DNA of 64,000 bases. Origin: Chelonoidis abingdonii. Lineage: Eukaryota > Chordata > Testudines > Testudinidae. A model generated the notes under the pieces. It worked only from the letters and a program-made list of their open reading frames with translations. It had not been told where the DNA came from and made no database searches. The stretch is taken from contig NC_133771.1 in the NCBI RefSeq assembly GCF_003597395.2, positions 59,257,572 to 59,321,571 on the forward strand. The letters run 5' to 3'. The position numbers were made by a program, and so were the translations under genes. Below, in pieces: positions 1 to 10,551 of this stretch; positions within the stretch are counted from its first letter, which is position 1, and every line of letters starts with the position of its first letter.

Positions 1-443
1 TGGTCATAGTTTATGCACCTCAAAAGTTGTTTCATGTTGTCATAGGTTTCCTTCATATGGACTGCATGACCAACTGGAATTGATGGCAAAACATTGCCAT
101 TATGCAGCAAAACAGCTTTAAGACTCGTCTTCGATGAATCAATGAACAGTCTCCACTCATCTGGATCGTGAACGATGTTGAGGGCTGCCATCACACCATC
201 GATGTTGTTGCAGGCTACAAGATCACCTTCCATGAAGAAGAATGGGACAAGATCCTTTTGATGGTCACGGAACATGGAAACCCTAACATCACCTGCCAGG
301 AGATTCCACTGCTGTAGTCTGGAGCCCAACAGCTAGACTAGAGCCAATCAACAATTTTAACATCATTTTCGTTCTCAGTGACCCACAATTAGTAAAGTTT
401 GACTACATTTATTTCAGAAACATTTTGGCTGTAGAGCAGTGTA
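1..443 (-). mobile_element. 5' part of transposase-encoding DNA element, second copy
   Basis: This is the reverse complement of 29854-30296, with no indels and only two differences seen by eye (one a C/T change giving Arg versus His). The coding part runs from 329 down to base 1 and is cut by the window edge. It corresponds to about the first 109 residues of the 366-residue ORF on the other copy. The segment 330-443 matches the untranslated stretch before that ORF. Similarity stops abruptly at 443, where a different repeat begins. The near identity suggests a recent duplication or transposition. The N-terminal region usual in relatives is absent here too. Confidence 0.85.
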
Positions 444-571
444 TAGGGTTACCAGACAGCAAATGTGGAAAATAGGGACAGGGGGTGGGGGGCAATAGGA
501 GCCTATATAAGAAAAAGATCCAGAAATTGGGACTGTCCCTATAAAATGGGGACATCTGGTCACTCTACTCT
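444..571. mobile_element. Short MITE with TGACCAGA-type ends
   Basis: The segment opens with TAGGGTTACCAGA and closes with TCTGGTCACTCTA, imperfect terminal inverted repeats. The interior is G-rich and holds short inverted pieces (GGGACAGGGG near the left, GGGACTGTCCC near the right). I recognise this layout as a common non-autonomous element of turtle genomes. No clean target duplication was found. It abuts the end of the transposase copy at 443 exactly. Confidence 0.6.
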
Positions 572-1236
572 AATAGAATAGCATAGTTCACAATTCTAAT
601 ATTATAAAGAAGTTTGTTATAGCTGGTTAACATTCCTAAGGGGAAATAATGTAAAAAATGCCCTAAGTAGGAAAAATAATGATGAATCCCATAGGAATAC
701 ATCAAATATAGGGCAGAGTTATGCGAGTTTGTGTGTGACCATGGTGAGTGATTGTGGCTGAGCAGGTTAGATTTGCTGGAGAACAGATGGCATATATTTG
801 AAATGTCTGTTGGCTTCAATGTGTGGGGGATAATGTATGCCAATATATGGCTTTACTTTATATTTCTTATGATTTTGGGGTTTGGCATTAGCAGTCTGGA
901 CTGGTTTCATGAAGTGATTTGTGTCTGAATACTGCAACTAAAACCAGAAATTCATTTTCCCATGGGAATTTGGTGACTGTTTATGGGAACTATATTTGAG
1001 AAGATGAATTTATTTACAGCACCTGTGTTATTATTTAGATGATAGGCCATAAATGCAAATTTAACAAAGTATTTTAATTAAAGGATGAAAACAGATGTCA
1101 CCATCAGCAAATAGAAAGGAAATTACATTTTGTCTAACACTAACTTTGGTATTGAAATATACACAGAAATAGCTTAGAAAATCAATACTTAATGATTGGA
1201 GACTAATCTAGTGTTCAGAGTATACTAAGTAAATTA
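572..1236. other. Intron-type sequence, nothing recognised
   Basis: AT-rich sequence without a supportable gene or repeat. Short open stretches here have no recognisable protein. Confidence 0.6.
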
Positions 1237-1443
1237 TAGTATCAGAGGGGTAGCTGTGTTAGTCTGGATCTGTAAAGAGCGACAAAGATTCGTGTGGCCC
1301 CTTATAAACCAACAGACGTATTAGAGCATAAGCTTTCATGGGTGAATACCCATTGCGTCTGACGAAGTGGGTATCCACCCACAAAAGCTTATGCTCCAAT
1401 ACGTCTGTTAGTCTGTAAGGTGCCACAGGACTCTGTCACTTTT
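1237..1443 (+). mobile_element. PLE-type element with paired hammerhead motifs
   Basis: The 11-bp direct repeat TAAGTAAATTA flanks the element at 1226-1236 and 1444-1454, as expected for target-primed insertion. Inside are two similar arms in inverted orientation. The right arm reads CTGACGA (1359-1365), a stem-II hairpin, then AAAA where a hammerhead ribozyme has GAAA (1383-1386), so catalytic G12 has become A. The left arm has the complementary GAAA, but its CTGACGA has decayed. Hammerhead motifs of this form are known from Penelope-like retroelements. Both copies look inactive. Confidence 0.75.
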
Positions 1444-1454
1444 TAAGTAAATTA

Positions 1455-2158
1455 CAGAAAGCTAAAATATCTCATTGAATGTAAAAGGTAGGTATGTCCT
1501 GAATACGGTATATTTTATCACTCTCCTCACAATATTAAAATAGACTTATTTAAATCTGTGTTATTTTCAAAAGAAAAATGTTTTATTATTTGTTTTCAGT
1601 CTTTAAACTTTTGATGATTGGTTTTCAGGTTGTTTGACTTCAGTGAGACTTAAACAGATACTTAAGCGCTGTCCTGAATTAGAGCCTTGTTTTAGCAGTG
1701 TATCAAGTGTGTTTCATGAGCAATTATGGAATAAACCATTGTCAAGTGCCAGTGATTTTGTAGCCAGGTTCAGCTACTGCTACCTTTTGCTTTTCACATA
1801 TTTTGCATACTTTTGCTTTCACAAAATTGGATGCCTATTGAAAAGAAAGACATTCAAGGCCAAGGAGTCCCAATCTGCACTTCTCTCTGACAAGAAGCAG
1901 CGCTCCTGTTCTTACAAGACAGTGAACTAGATGATCTATTGGTCTTTTGCATTTCAGATTATAACGTGTGTTAATGATGATAGACATTAAACATCATATT
2001 GATACCAACGGGATCCCCTCCTGAGTGAGATATTACAAATAGATGCTCAGATAGCATGGTTTTGGGTACAGTATAAAAACATTAATAAATAGAACTCAAT
2101 ATGTTGTCTATTGCTATTTAATTAAAATCAGACGAAGGATCATCACATAATATGACAG
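1455..2158. other. Intron-type sequence with one unassigned open frame
   Basis: The + frame 1634-1930 is open for 98 codons after a plausible splice acceptor (TTGGTTTTCAG, ending at 1628). The predicted peptide has a hydrophobic stretch (YCYLLLFTYFAYFCF) followed by a Lys/Arg-rich tail and a stop, like the end of a single-pass membrane protein. There is no ATG start and I do not recognise the protein. It could be a terminal exon, a decayed retrocopy, or chance. Confidence 0.25.
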
Positions 2159-2253
2159 TGGCCCAGATCCTCAAAGGTATTTAGGCACTTAACTCCTGTT
2201 CATGTCAGTGGAAGTTAGGAGCCTAACTACCTTTGAGCATCTGGACTAGTCTT
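2159..2253. repeat. Foldback repeat, 'cagatcctcaaaggtattta' type
   Basis: An imperfect hairpin of about 90 bp. The left arm begins CCAGATCCTCAAAGGTATTTAG and the right arm ends CTACCTTTGAGCATCTGG. The centre is GTTCATGTCAGTGGAAGTTAGG. I recognise this as a dispersed palindromic MITE-like repeat of reptile genomes. It has no coding capacity. Confidence 0.6.
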
Positions 2254-2984
2254 TATTCAACCCAGCTTGAATACATTTTCAAATAAGATTTTGTGTGGCA
2301 TTGCATTAGTTCATTTACTAAAGTCAAATTATATCTACTGAATTCTCTTCATCCCAAAGCTTTGTCATATGATCAAAAAAGTTATGTTTGTTCTGCTCAT
2401 TATTTAGGTTCTTACACATACCACTGTCTTCTTTTTAAGTGCAAAGAAGAGACTTTAGACTAAACATAGCACTTAAACCAATTATTTAACCTAACCATCC
2501 AGACCTGTAACCCATGGTAATTATAGCTTATAGTTTTATTATCCTCTGCATAGAGTAAATAAAATAATGCATTTTAAAATTACTTTTAAAATTTAAAAAT
2601 TTAAATCAGATCTTTATTTACATGTTGCCAGTTCTTTATTTCCTATTTTATAGTCTTAAATTGCTATCATGGATGCTCTGTACTTGTCTCTTTTGTTTCC
2701 TTATTAGTAGAATTTCAGATTTTGCTTAGATTTTTCTACTAAGGAAGCTTAAAATGCTTATGTATACTGAGAAAGACATGTCAAGGGCCTTATTAACATC
2801 CTTTCTTTAAGACAATGCAAACTCCAAGCACAAAATTGACAAGCAAATAGCCTGTGCTAGGTTTGCAACCAAAGCCATCTTCTGGGGAATTTCTACAAGT
2901 TAAGAAAGCACAGATGCTTCAGCCAGGCTGTAGTCCTCCACCAGGGTTTGCAATCTGAAATCAATAGACTTTTTCTCGTTAAGT

Positions 2985-3440
2985 CACTTAGGGTGGGATC
3001 CACAAAGGGATTTTGCTGTTTCACTGCCGAGTGTCATAATGTCTAACTTTTAGGTGCATCGAAAAATCACAGGAACAATGTTGTGATCCACAAAGCCGAT
3101 TTAGATGCCTTGTCTCCGTGTATAATGAATGGGAAGAGATAGGCGCCTAAGAATGTGATCCACAAAAGCCAGCATGCTAGGCAGGGAGCTGCCTAAGCTA
3201 GTCAATGGAAGGTGCTGTTGAGAGGAATAGGTCCTAAACCCCTCCCCCGTCTCAAAGATAGCCATCTACATTGGCTTAGTGATCCATGTACAGGACTTGC
3301 CACATGGAGTCAGTTGGCATAGGTACCTAAGCTGCTTCTGGAGGGAATGAGGTAGTTGGCTGCCTCGCTCCACACAAAATAGCTGGAGGAGGTGTATGTC
3401 ATGGTGCCCAACATAGCCTAGTGACTCCCTGGTGTGGGAG
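2985..3440. repeat. Probable dispersed repeat with GATCCACAAA units
   Basis: The motif GATCCACAAA recurs three times (near 2997, 3082 and 3159) among TAGGTGC/GCCTAAG motifs, a texture I associate with old reptile DNA-element remnants. The boundaries are not clear and no target duplication was found. The flanking stretch 2254-2984 shows nothing recognisable. Confidence 0.4.
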
Positions 3441-6400
3441 CATGTTGGGACATGTTGTGGGGGTATAAAGAAACATGACAGGAACAAGTGGTGCTTTAGT
3501 AATTCTTGGCTGTTACAAGCCAGCGTAATTTGGAGCAGCCCTGATGATTCTTTAACGTGTGCTGGTAGTTGAACTGTCGCAACGAGGGCTGGTCACAAAA
3601 AGATCATGTAAAGCCATTTTTACCCTCCCAACTCCGGTGCATTGAGCACAGCTCTGATACAACTGTGGATGATCGAGCACTTATTCTTTTCTTCCTCTTT
3701 CCCCTCTCCCTGTCCATCTCCTCACTAGTTTTCTTTCTCTTTCCCTTTCTTTATTTTATTCTCTTTCCTTTCCTAATCTCTATAGCCTGCTTCTGTTCCT
3801 ATGGAGTTGATGGGAGCTTTTTTCTTAAATTCTGTGGGCACAGCATAAGACCCTTAATAACTACAGTATGTTACAAAAATATTGGTTCTAATTTTAAAGG
3901 CCTTATTTAGGACAAATTCCATTGAACTCAGGAGTTTAGCTTCATTAAGACCTACAGGCTTGTGCCCAGTGACAACGGCTTCTCATACTGAAGTATGTAA
4001 TTGAAAACAAATGTGAAGTGGAGTTTTCATAAGAGTTCATCTCTGATATATAAATGCAACTTTTAGCTAAAAAAGAGAGCCTATAAAAGTTCCTGCAAGC
4101 TTGGTCAGAGGGAAGCTTCCTGGTAGAACAGCTGCCTATGATCATGCTGGGAGGAATAGTGGGAAGCTAGCAGATTTAGTTTAGTTTATTTTAGATATCG
4201 CACATCACTGACTCACAGTCAACCAATTGTCCCTCTTGAGTCACAAGGTTTCTGAAGCACCTTTATCTTTCAGTAGGTAGCCTCTTTCGTGACAGATAAA
4301 AATTGAGAACTGGTGGGCTTTAGGTAGACTAAAAAAATAAAATGTATGAAAATGACTCTTCCAATTACTTCCATCACTGCCAGGTTTCATGCAGCTCCAT
4401 GTGTGACATTTTATGCAAATTATTTAATTAGATAATTTGTACATTTAAAAAACCCTTCATTTAGTAAAGTTTTAACTTGAAGATTGTGTGGATTCATTGA
4501 TGGTGAAAGACATTCGGTAACCGTGGTGAGAATGAAGTCTTTTGTTTATCTTCAAAGACACAGTTTCCTGCACAGGCTGCCCTGCCAGCATGCCTCCACT
4601 TTGCTGTGGTAAGGAGGCGGACTTTCTCTAGGGGAAGAAAGGGTAGTTCAGTCCTTGCGACCTAAATAGTTCTTGGCCACTCTTCTGATTCTACCAATTT
4701 CTGCCAAAACATGATGTGAATTTGTGATAAGGGAGCTGTAACTTAGTCATAGCTCAAACATATCTCATAGAGGAGTCACCCAACATCATTAAAGGCGAAC
4801 AACTTTTAATTCCTACTGATGTGATCTGGACTCATAGTGTGGGTGGAGTGGTGGGTGGGCTCAGTGTTGTCAACTCTCCCAATTTTATCATAAGTCTTAT
4901 GATATTTGGTGTTTATACTTAAAGCCCCAGTTCCTGGAGTCATGTGAATATGGGAGAATGTGAACTTTCACTTAAAAAAAAAAACCCTCAGATCTTTGCA
5001 TCCTTATGGTTGTAGAGAGAAGCTTGAAAATGTGGCCTAACTGAATCCTAAGCACTCAAGAGAAACCAGGAGGCAAAACAAAGAAACAATCAAACAAACA
5101 AAAAACAAAGTATTTGACCTAAAATTCATGTAATTTTATAAAAATCTCACAATTTTAGGTTTCTGACTCAGGATTTTTGAACACTTGCAGTTAGAAGTAC
5201 AGGTGACTTTTCATTAGCAGAGTCCTGAGGCCCCCAAACCCTCAGTTAGTGCTAATGTTAAACCTTAAAAATAATGCACTTTTAATAAAGATGTTTATTA
5301 ATCCGAGTTCTGACCTCTGATTGAGCTTAAACAGGCTCAGGGTTTCTCACAGGCTGCTTTGTCTACTGCAAGCTTACTTTACAATCAAATGTCACACCCC
5401 GATCCTGCAGTCAAAGTTCCCATCCTGCAGTCAAAGAAGAACGCTGTGTATGGTTAAAAAACTGACCTGGTTTACAGGTAAAGGGAAGGCAGCTCTCAAA
5501 AATAAAATCAAAGAAAGTGGAAGGTGATAGTAATATATATAAATACAAAGCTAGGAATGGTAGAAAACTGGGAAGCAAAGTGTTTGGGTCACATGTAGTC
5601 TCTATTCTGAGCATGTGTTAGCTAAGCCTGGTCTAAACTTGACTACTTTTCCTACTAAAGACAAACCCTGTGTGGACCAACCCATAGACTGGGACGTGAT
5701 ACACATAGCTCTTTGTGAGATAGCAGTGGAATGCTGGGTACCAAGATTGCTGGATTCTACTCCTGGCTTTGAAAGCAGAGTATGATCAAGTGATTAAAGA
5801 AAATACACTGGAGCATATAATTTGTCATATTCATTCTGACGTAGATCATAGAATTTACCTTCTTGGGCTGATTACTAAGGCTGATGTAAAATTAAAAATG
5901 CTTATATAGACAGACACAAAAAATCTAACTGATTTTATGAGAAAATTGTGTGTGTGTAGGGGGCAAGATACTGAATCTTATTCAGAGCACTATTTTTTTC
6001 ACACCATATGTGCTACAGCTGCTGAGCTGTACTTTGCACTTCTTACAGTGATGCCACTTATGAGAAGACACCTTTTTTCCAATAAGATGTTCCCACAGCA
6101 AAACATAATTTTAGTATAGAAAATTCGACGTTTAAGGTTGTGAGAGTCAGTAATTTCAGCTGAACGTCAGAGAAGACAATGTGAAAATGCAATCTTCAGT
6201 GCCATCTGCTGGACATCTGAAGTGACTAGCTACATATTTCAAAGCTTTTAAATATATCTAGACATAAATTGATGCAAGTTCATGGCTTTCTTAGAAAAGT
6301 ACACAGAAAAAGCATGGAACATGTCTTTAAGCAAAATGGACCTTTTTGTCACATTCTTTTTTTTTCACAATGAGAAACAATGGGTCTTCTTCAAAAGAAA

Positions 6401-9400
6401 CAAAATAAAACAATACATTTGGTGTTTTCATATCATACGTGCAATGTAGGAGAGAGAATGTCACTGCAGAAACTCTTAACCTTTTGAATTTCCTCACTTT
6501 TATGTACTTTAACACAATATTTTTTGCCTTTATTTTCCCCACAAGAAGGGGCTGCTGTAATCCTTCTCCATCCCAGTGAAGGGACTTTACGCCTCGTGAA
6601 CCCATTTATCAGTCAGAAAAGAGCAGGATGGGTGTGAAATCTTGGCCTTATTAAAGTTTATAGGAGTTTTGTCCCTGACTTGAATGAGGCAGATTGAGAA
6701 GCCACACCTTTGAGCAAAAGGGGCTAAATTCCAAATGTGAATTTTATAAAGTGTGCTCCTGTAGTTCCTATAAAATGAAAAGTGCTTTTCAAACAACACG
6801 ATTTTCTGATAGGATCTATCTTTGGAATGAGCTAATAAAGTAATCCAAAACAAGAACTGCACTTGTGTGCCCACTGTTCTGTAGTCACTTAAGCAGTCAC
6901 TGTGTTCATGTGAAACAAAAACAAATATGAAACTTTTCTACTACACAAGCAAAACACACTACTTTAAACCTTAATTTAAAAAAAATCTAACCCTTTTTCC
7001 TCACTCAGATTTAGATTGATTTTTTTTCAGTGAGTCTGCATTTTGTACCCTGAGTAATTTTTATATTTTTTCTATCTGTTTGAGGCTACTGAAATTTTTT
7101 ACATTAGGAACTGTGTATTTTTTCATGCTAATCTGGATTGGTAACTGATGAACAAATAAATACCCTTTGGGGATGAAACCAAGCATAGGAAGTTTCAAAG
7201 CAAAAGGAAAAGTGAGACCATTAGGAGTGAAAATGAAGGGATATAATGAATCTACACACTGTCTATCATGGTCACTGCCATATGATAACAAATAAAAAAA
7301 ACAAAAACACCACCACCCAAATCAAAAAATAATTCAATTTAGGATAAACTAATCAGTCAAGCTGGTAGAAATTTTTTGACCAAAATATTTTTCCTTTGGA
7401 AAATATTGTTTTGTCAAAATCTATGGAAAATGTCAATTTCAACAAACTGTTTTGGTTTTCCAACAACAGAATTTGAAATGAAAGTTTTTATTTCATATCA
7501 ACATTTGAAAACTAAACCTTCCCCCCCCCCCACATAATATAAAGGGAGCAGGGCAAAGCTCTTAAGACAAAAACAGATGTACTGTACTCTCTGCAATCAG
7601 TTCTTTCCTGCTTTACTATATAACCCAAGTGTGGTAATACCAGGCCAGTGTGTAGTGGAGGAAAAATTAATTAGTTTCCATGCTATCATTCCATTGTAGA
7701 ACAAAATGTACAACAAGCTATCCATCAGGAATTTTGTTGCAGCAAAACCAGTCTGGTCACAAATTAAATAACATTAAGCAAAATTCCTGATGGATACATT
7801 CTGTGTAATAATTGATTTACTTATGGTACTCTTAAAATTATTTGGATAATTAAATTGGTTATTTTACATATTCCTTAACATTTTTAATAGTTCCCATTAG
7901 AAAGCTGTATGTGAGCAGATGGCATTAGTTGTCTAATAAAAATAGTTATGCACCGGGGTGAAATCCAATAATGTAGCCAGAAGTAGTATTGTTTTTTAGT
8001 ATTTTGCCTAATTCTCTTGACCCATTTTTGTCTTATCTAATCCGACATTGCAAATGTTGCTTAAGCGGTTTAGCAAAAATAAGTCTTCGGAGCTACAGCC
8101 AGCTTTTTCATTAACACAAAACATTTAGGATAGTGTATAATGCTTATGGAGAGGGAGAAGAGAAAATTAGAATAACTTCATTTTTTTTCTTCTGTTTCTT
8201 TATTAGAATGGTGTCCTAACAATTATTAGTGTAATTAATTGCTGATTGATTTATTCCTGAATCCCATGTTTCACTTACCCTCATGTGGGAAAAATGAGGA
8301 CAGAGAACATCGTTCTTTGCTTACTATTAGAATTGGTCAAGTACTAGAACAAAAAATGTTCCAGTATTCCCTGAGTACTAAGGCTTCCATTCAATTCATT
8401 CTTCCTTCAGCCCTTTTACTATTTGAAACCAGTGAAGCTTCAAACTAGACTGCGTGGTTTGGTCACATACATTGATGTTAATTATTTATTATTAATATAT
8501 TTAATTATGAACAACCATTTCTAACACCAAATATATGTATTTTATCATGAATTCCGCTGGTCAATCTATTAGTTAATTGGATGATGAATTGCAAAGCTTG
8601 AATAGCATCTAAAAAAGAAAAATATCCAACTGGTTTAAAGAACCTTTTGGGGAAGTTTGAATTGATTGTTACTAGTTAAGATTGAGTTCTATTTATATCT
8701 CCAAAAAGGGCTTTGGAATATAGAGCTCCCACAAGAGGAGAATATATGTAACTAAAATCTGTTAAAGGGCATGATTCTCAAAGCTAGTATAAAGTAACCA
8801 GCTCAAAGCAGGAGGAAATGATGAAGAGACTAATCAAGGCTTTCATGGACAGACATATGTACTTACATAACGTATTAATTTCAAGATGTCCTGTTACTAT
8901 TAATAAGATATTTAGTTTTTCATATTTTTATAATATATAAGGAGATATATATTTAAAACGGTAGAAATATCTGAAAATGTTGCATGTGGTTTCTACATAA
9001 AGATGGTGATGTGTATATCTTTTATAAATGTCTCTTTATTGTGCTCTCACACATATGGGATCTATTACTTCCATGCTAGTTGTAATAGACACAAAGCCTG
9101 AAGTCAGACTGAGGAAAAAAATAAGTAGTGGTGATGTCTTGGTTCCCACTATGAAACATTTTCCTACTTGTGCAGCAAAATGCGCCACTACTCACAGTAG
9201 ATTGTGTAGATGTTCATTCTTGTACGGTTTGATCAGCTAACAATGTTGAAGTTCAAATTGTCATAATTAAGCCTCAGTCACCATCTCATTTAGGTCAATA
9301 GAAGTCCTTTTCTCAAAGCTATTTATTATTTAAGGAGATATGCAGACTCAAAAATACACTACTATGTTTATTTTCATATGGTTCACATTTTGAAGGTTAC

Positions 9401-10337
9401 CTTCACCACCATAAGGGTTGTAATTACATTTTTTTTTTAAATGAAGAATTTAGATTCTAGAACAAAATTGAAAATAACCAAGGAAAAATGGCTTGCTTGT
9501 TCACGGAACCACTGCTAACTGGCCTAATCTGGCACCTGAAAGGTGGAATATATGGTACACTCTATAACATCCATGTAATTTCATGTGGATTTTTGCAAAG
9601 CATGAACTCTCATGTCAGAATTCTAGGTACATTGTGAAGGAAGAGCCCTGCAATTACAGTGAAAGAGACCACTGTAGTAAGGGCCAGAGTTTAATCTTTA
9701 GAAAGTCCATATACCTCTGGTATCAATACTGCAGGATTTTTTAATTTTATTTGATGCTGGTCTGGCTGTTTATGTTAAAATATGTGCATTTCACTTGGGG
9801 ATTTTTTTCTTGGTTTTAGAGATGATGGCGGAATGTTTGCTGAAATCTTTAAGTTGTGGTCTTTAATTGTTCTATAGCAGTCTAACCTTTTAAACTGAGG
9901 CTTGCACCATACATCTTGATTATAACCTATGAACACTAGTGCAATGTAAATAAATAGTAATAGATGAAACTTTGCTCAAGCAAATATTGATAGGTGTATT
10001 TTTAGCTTTGATTTCATATTTGTTAGATACTTTTACATCTGACTTGGGTTTTTTGGTAATCTGTAACTGTATATTTGAAATTGGTATTAGTCATGTAAAA
10101 TGATTCGCCTGACATCTTTTAAATAATTATCTTTTGGCCATTTACTCCTGTTAGTTTACTCCTATGATTTTTTATGTGAATTTTAGAGCTGGTAGGACAG
10201 TCTTTCAAGTTTAACTTGTAATTGATATTGTGTGTTTTATTTGTTGTAAAAGTGCCTAGAATATTAGATGCTGTTGTAAATCAAAACACAAATAGCTTGT
10301 CTTGTTATTATTATAAACTGTTTTCTCTTCTGTGCAG
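3441..10337. other. Long intron-type stretch upstream of the RIMS1 exon
   Basis: About 6.9 kb of AT-rich sequence without a supportable gene. It contains homopolymers, T-rich repeat-like sequence near 7370-7520, and an isolated 18-bp perfect inverted repeat at 7719-7736/7779-7796. I looked for the preceding RIM exon (acidic Glu/Lys-rich helix) and did not find it, so it should lie upstream of the window. Confidence 0.5.
7719..7796. repeat. 18-bp perfect inverted repeat, 42-nt loop
   Basis: TATCCATCAGGAATTTTG at 7719-7736 is exactly reverse-complementary to 7779-7796. The arms do not extend further and no transposon ends or target duplication were seen. It could form a hairpin in a transcript, or be the remnant of a foldback element. 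Confidence 0.6.
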
Positions 10338-10551
10338 GAGGTTGCATCAACAATTTGAAAGTTATAAAGAGCAAGTAAGAAAAATAGGTGAAGAATCCCG
10401 CCGCTACCAGGGAGAGCACAAGGATGATGCACCAACGTGCGGAATCTGTCTTAAAACAAAGTTTGCTGATGGCTGTGGCCATTTATGCTCTTACTGCCGG
10501 ACCAAGTTTTGTGCCCGATGTGGAGGTCGTGTTTCTCTACGATCAAACAAT
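10338..10551 (+). CDS. RIMS1: RIMS1 exon: helix and FYVE-like zinc finger
   Basis: One internal coding exon of a RIM presynaptic scaffold, which links Rab3 on vesicles, Munc13 and calcium channels at the active zone. The acceptor is a pyrimidine tract ending TTCTTCTGTGCAG at 10337, and the donor GTAAGT starts at 10552. The exon is 214 nt: one base completing the previous codon, then 71 codons from RLHQQFESYK to SLRSNN. It holds the end of the Rab3-binding helix and six cysteines of the zinc finger (CGIC, CGHLCSYC, CARC). The last Cys pair should be in a later exon. GHLCSYCRTK fits RIMS1 better than RIMS2, which I recall as having GHNCSYCQ. A Leu follows CGIC where mammals have His, as I recall. 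Isoform and paralog assignment are from memory. Confidence 0.9.

Noticed and set aside
10264..10482. Minus-strand ORF across the RIMS1 exon
   Set aside because: Antisense shadow of the conserved exon.
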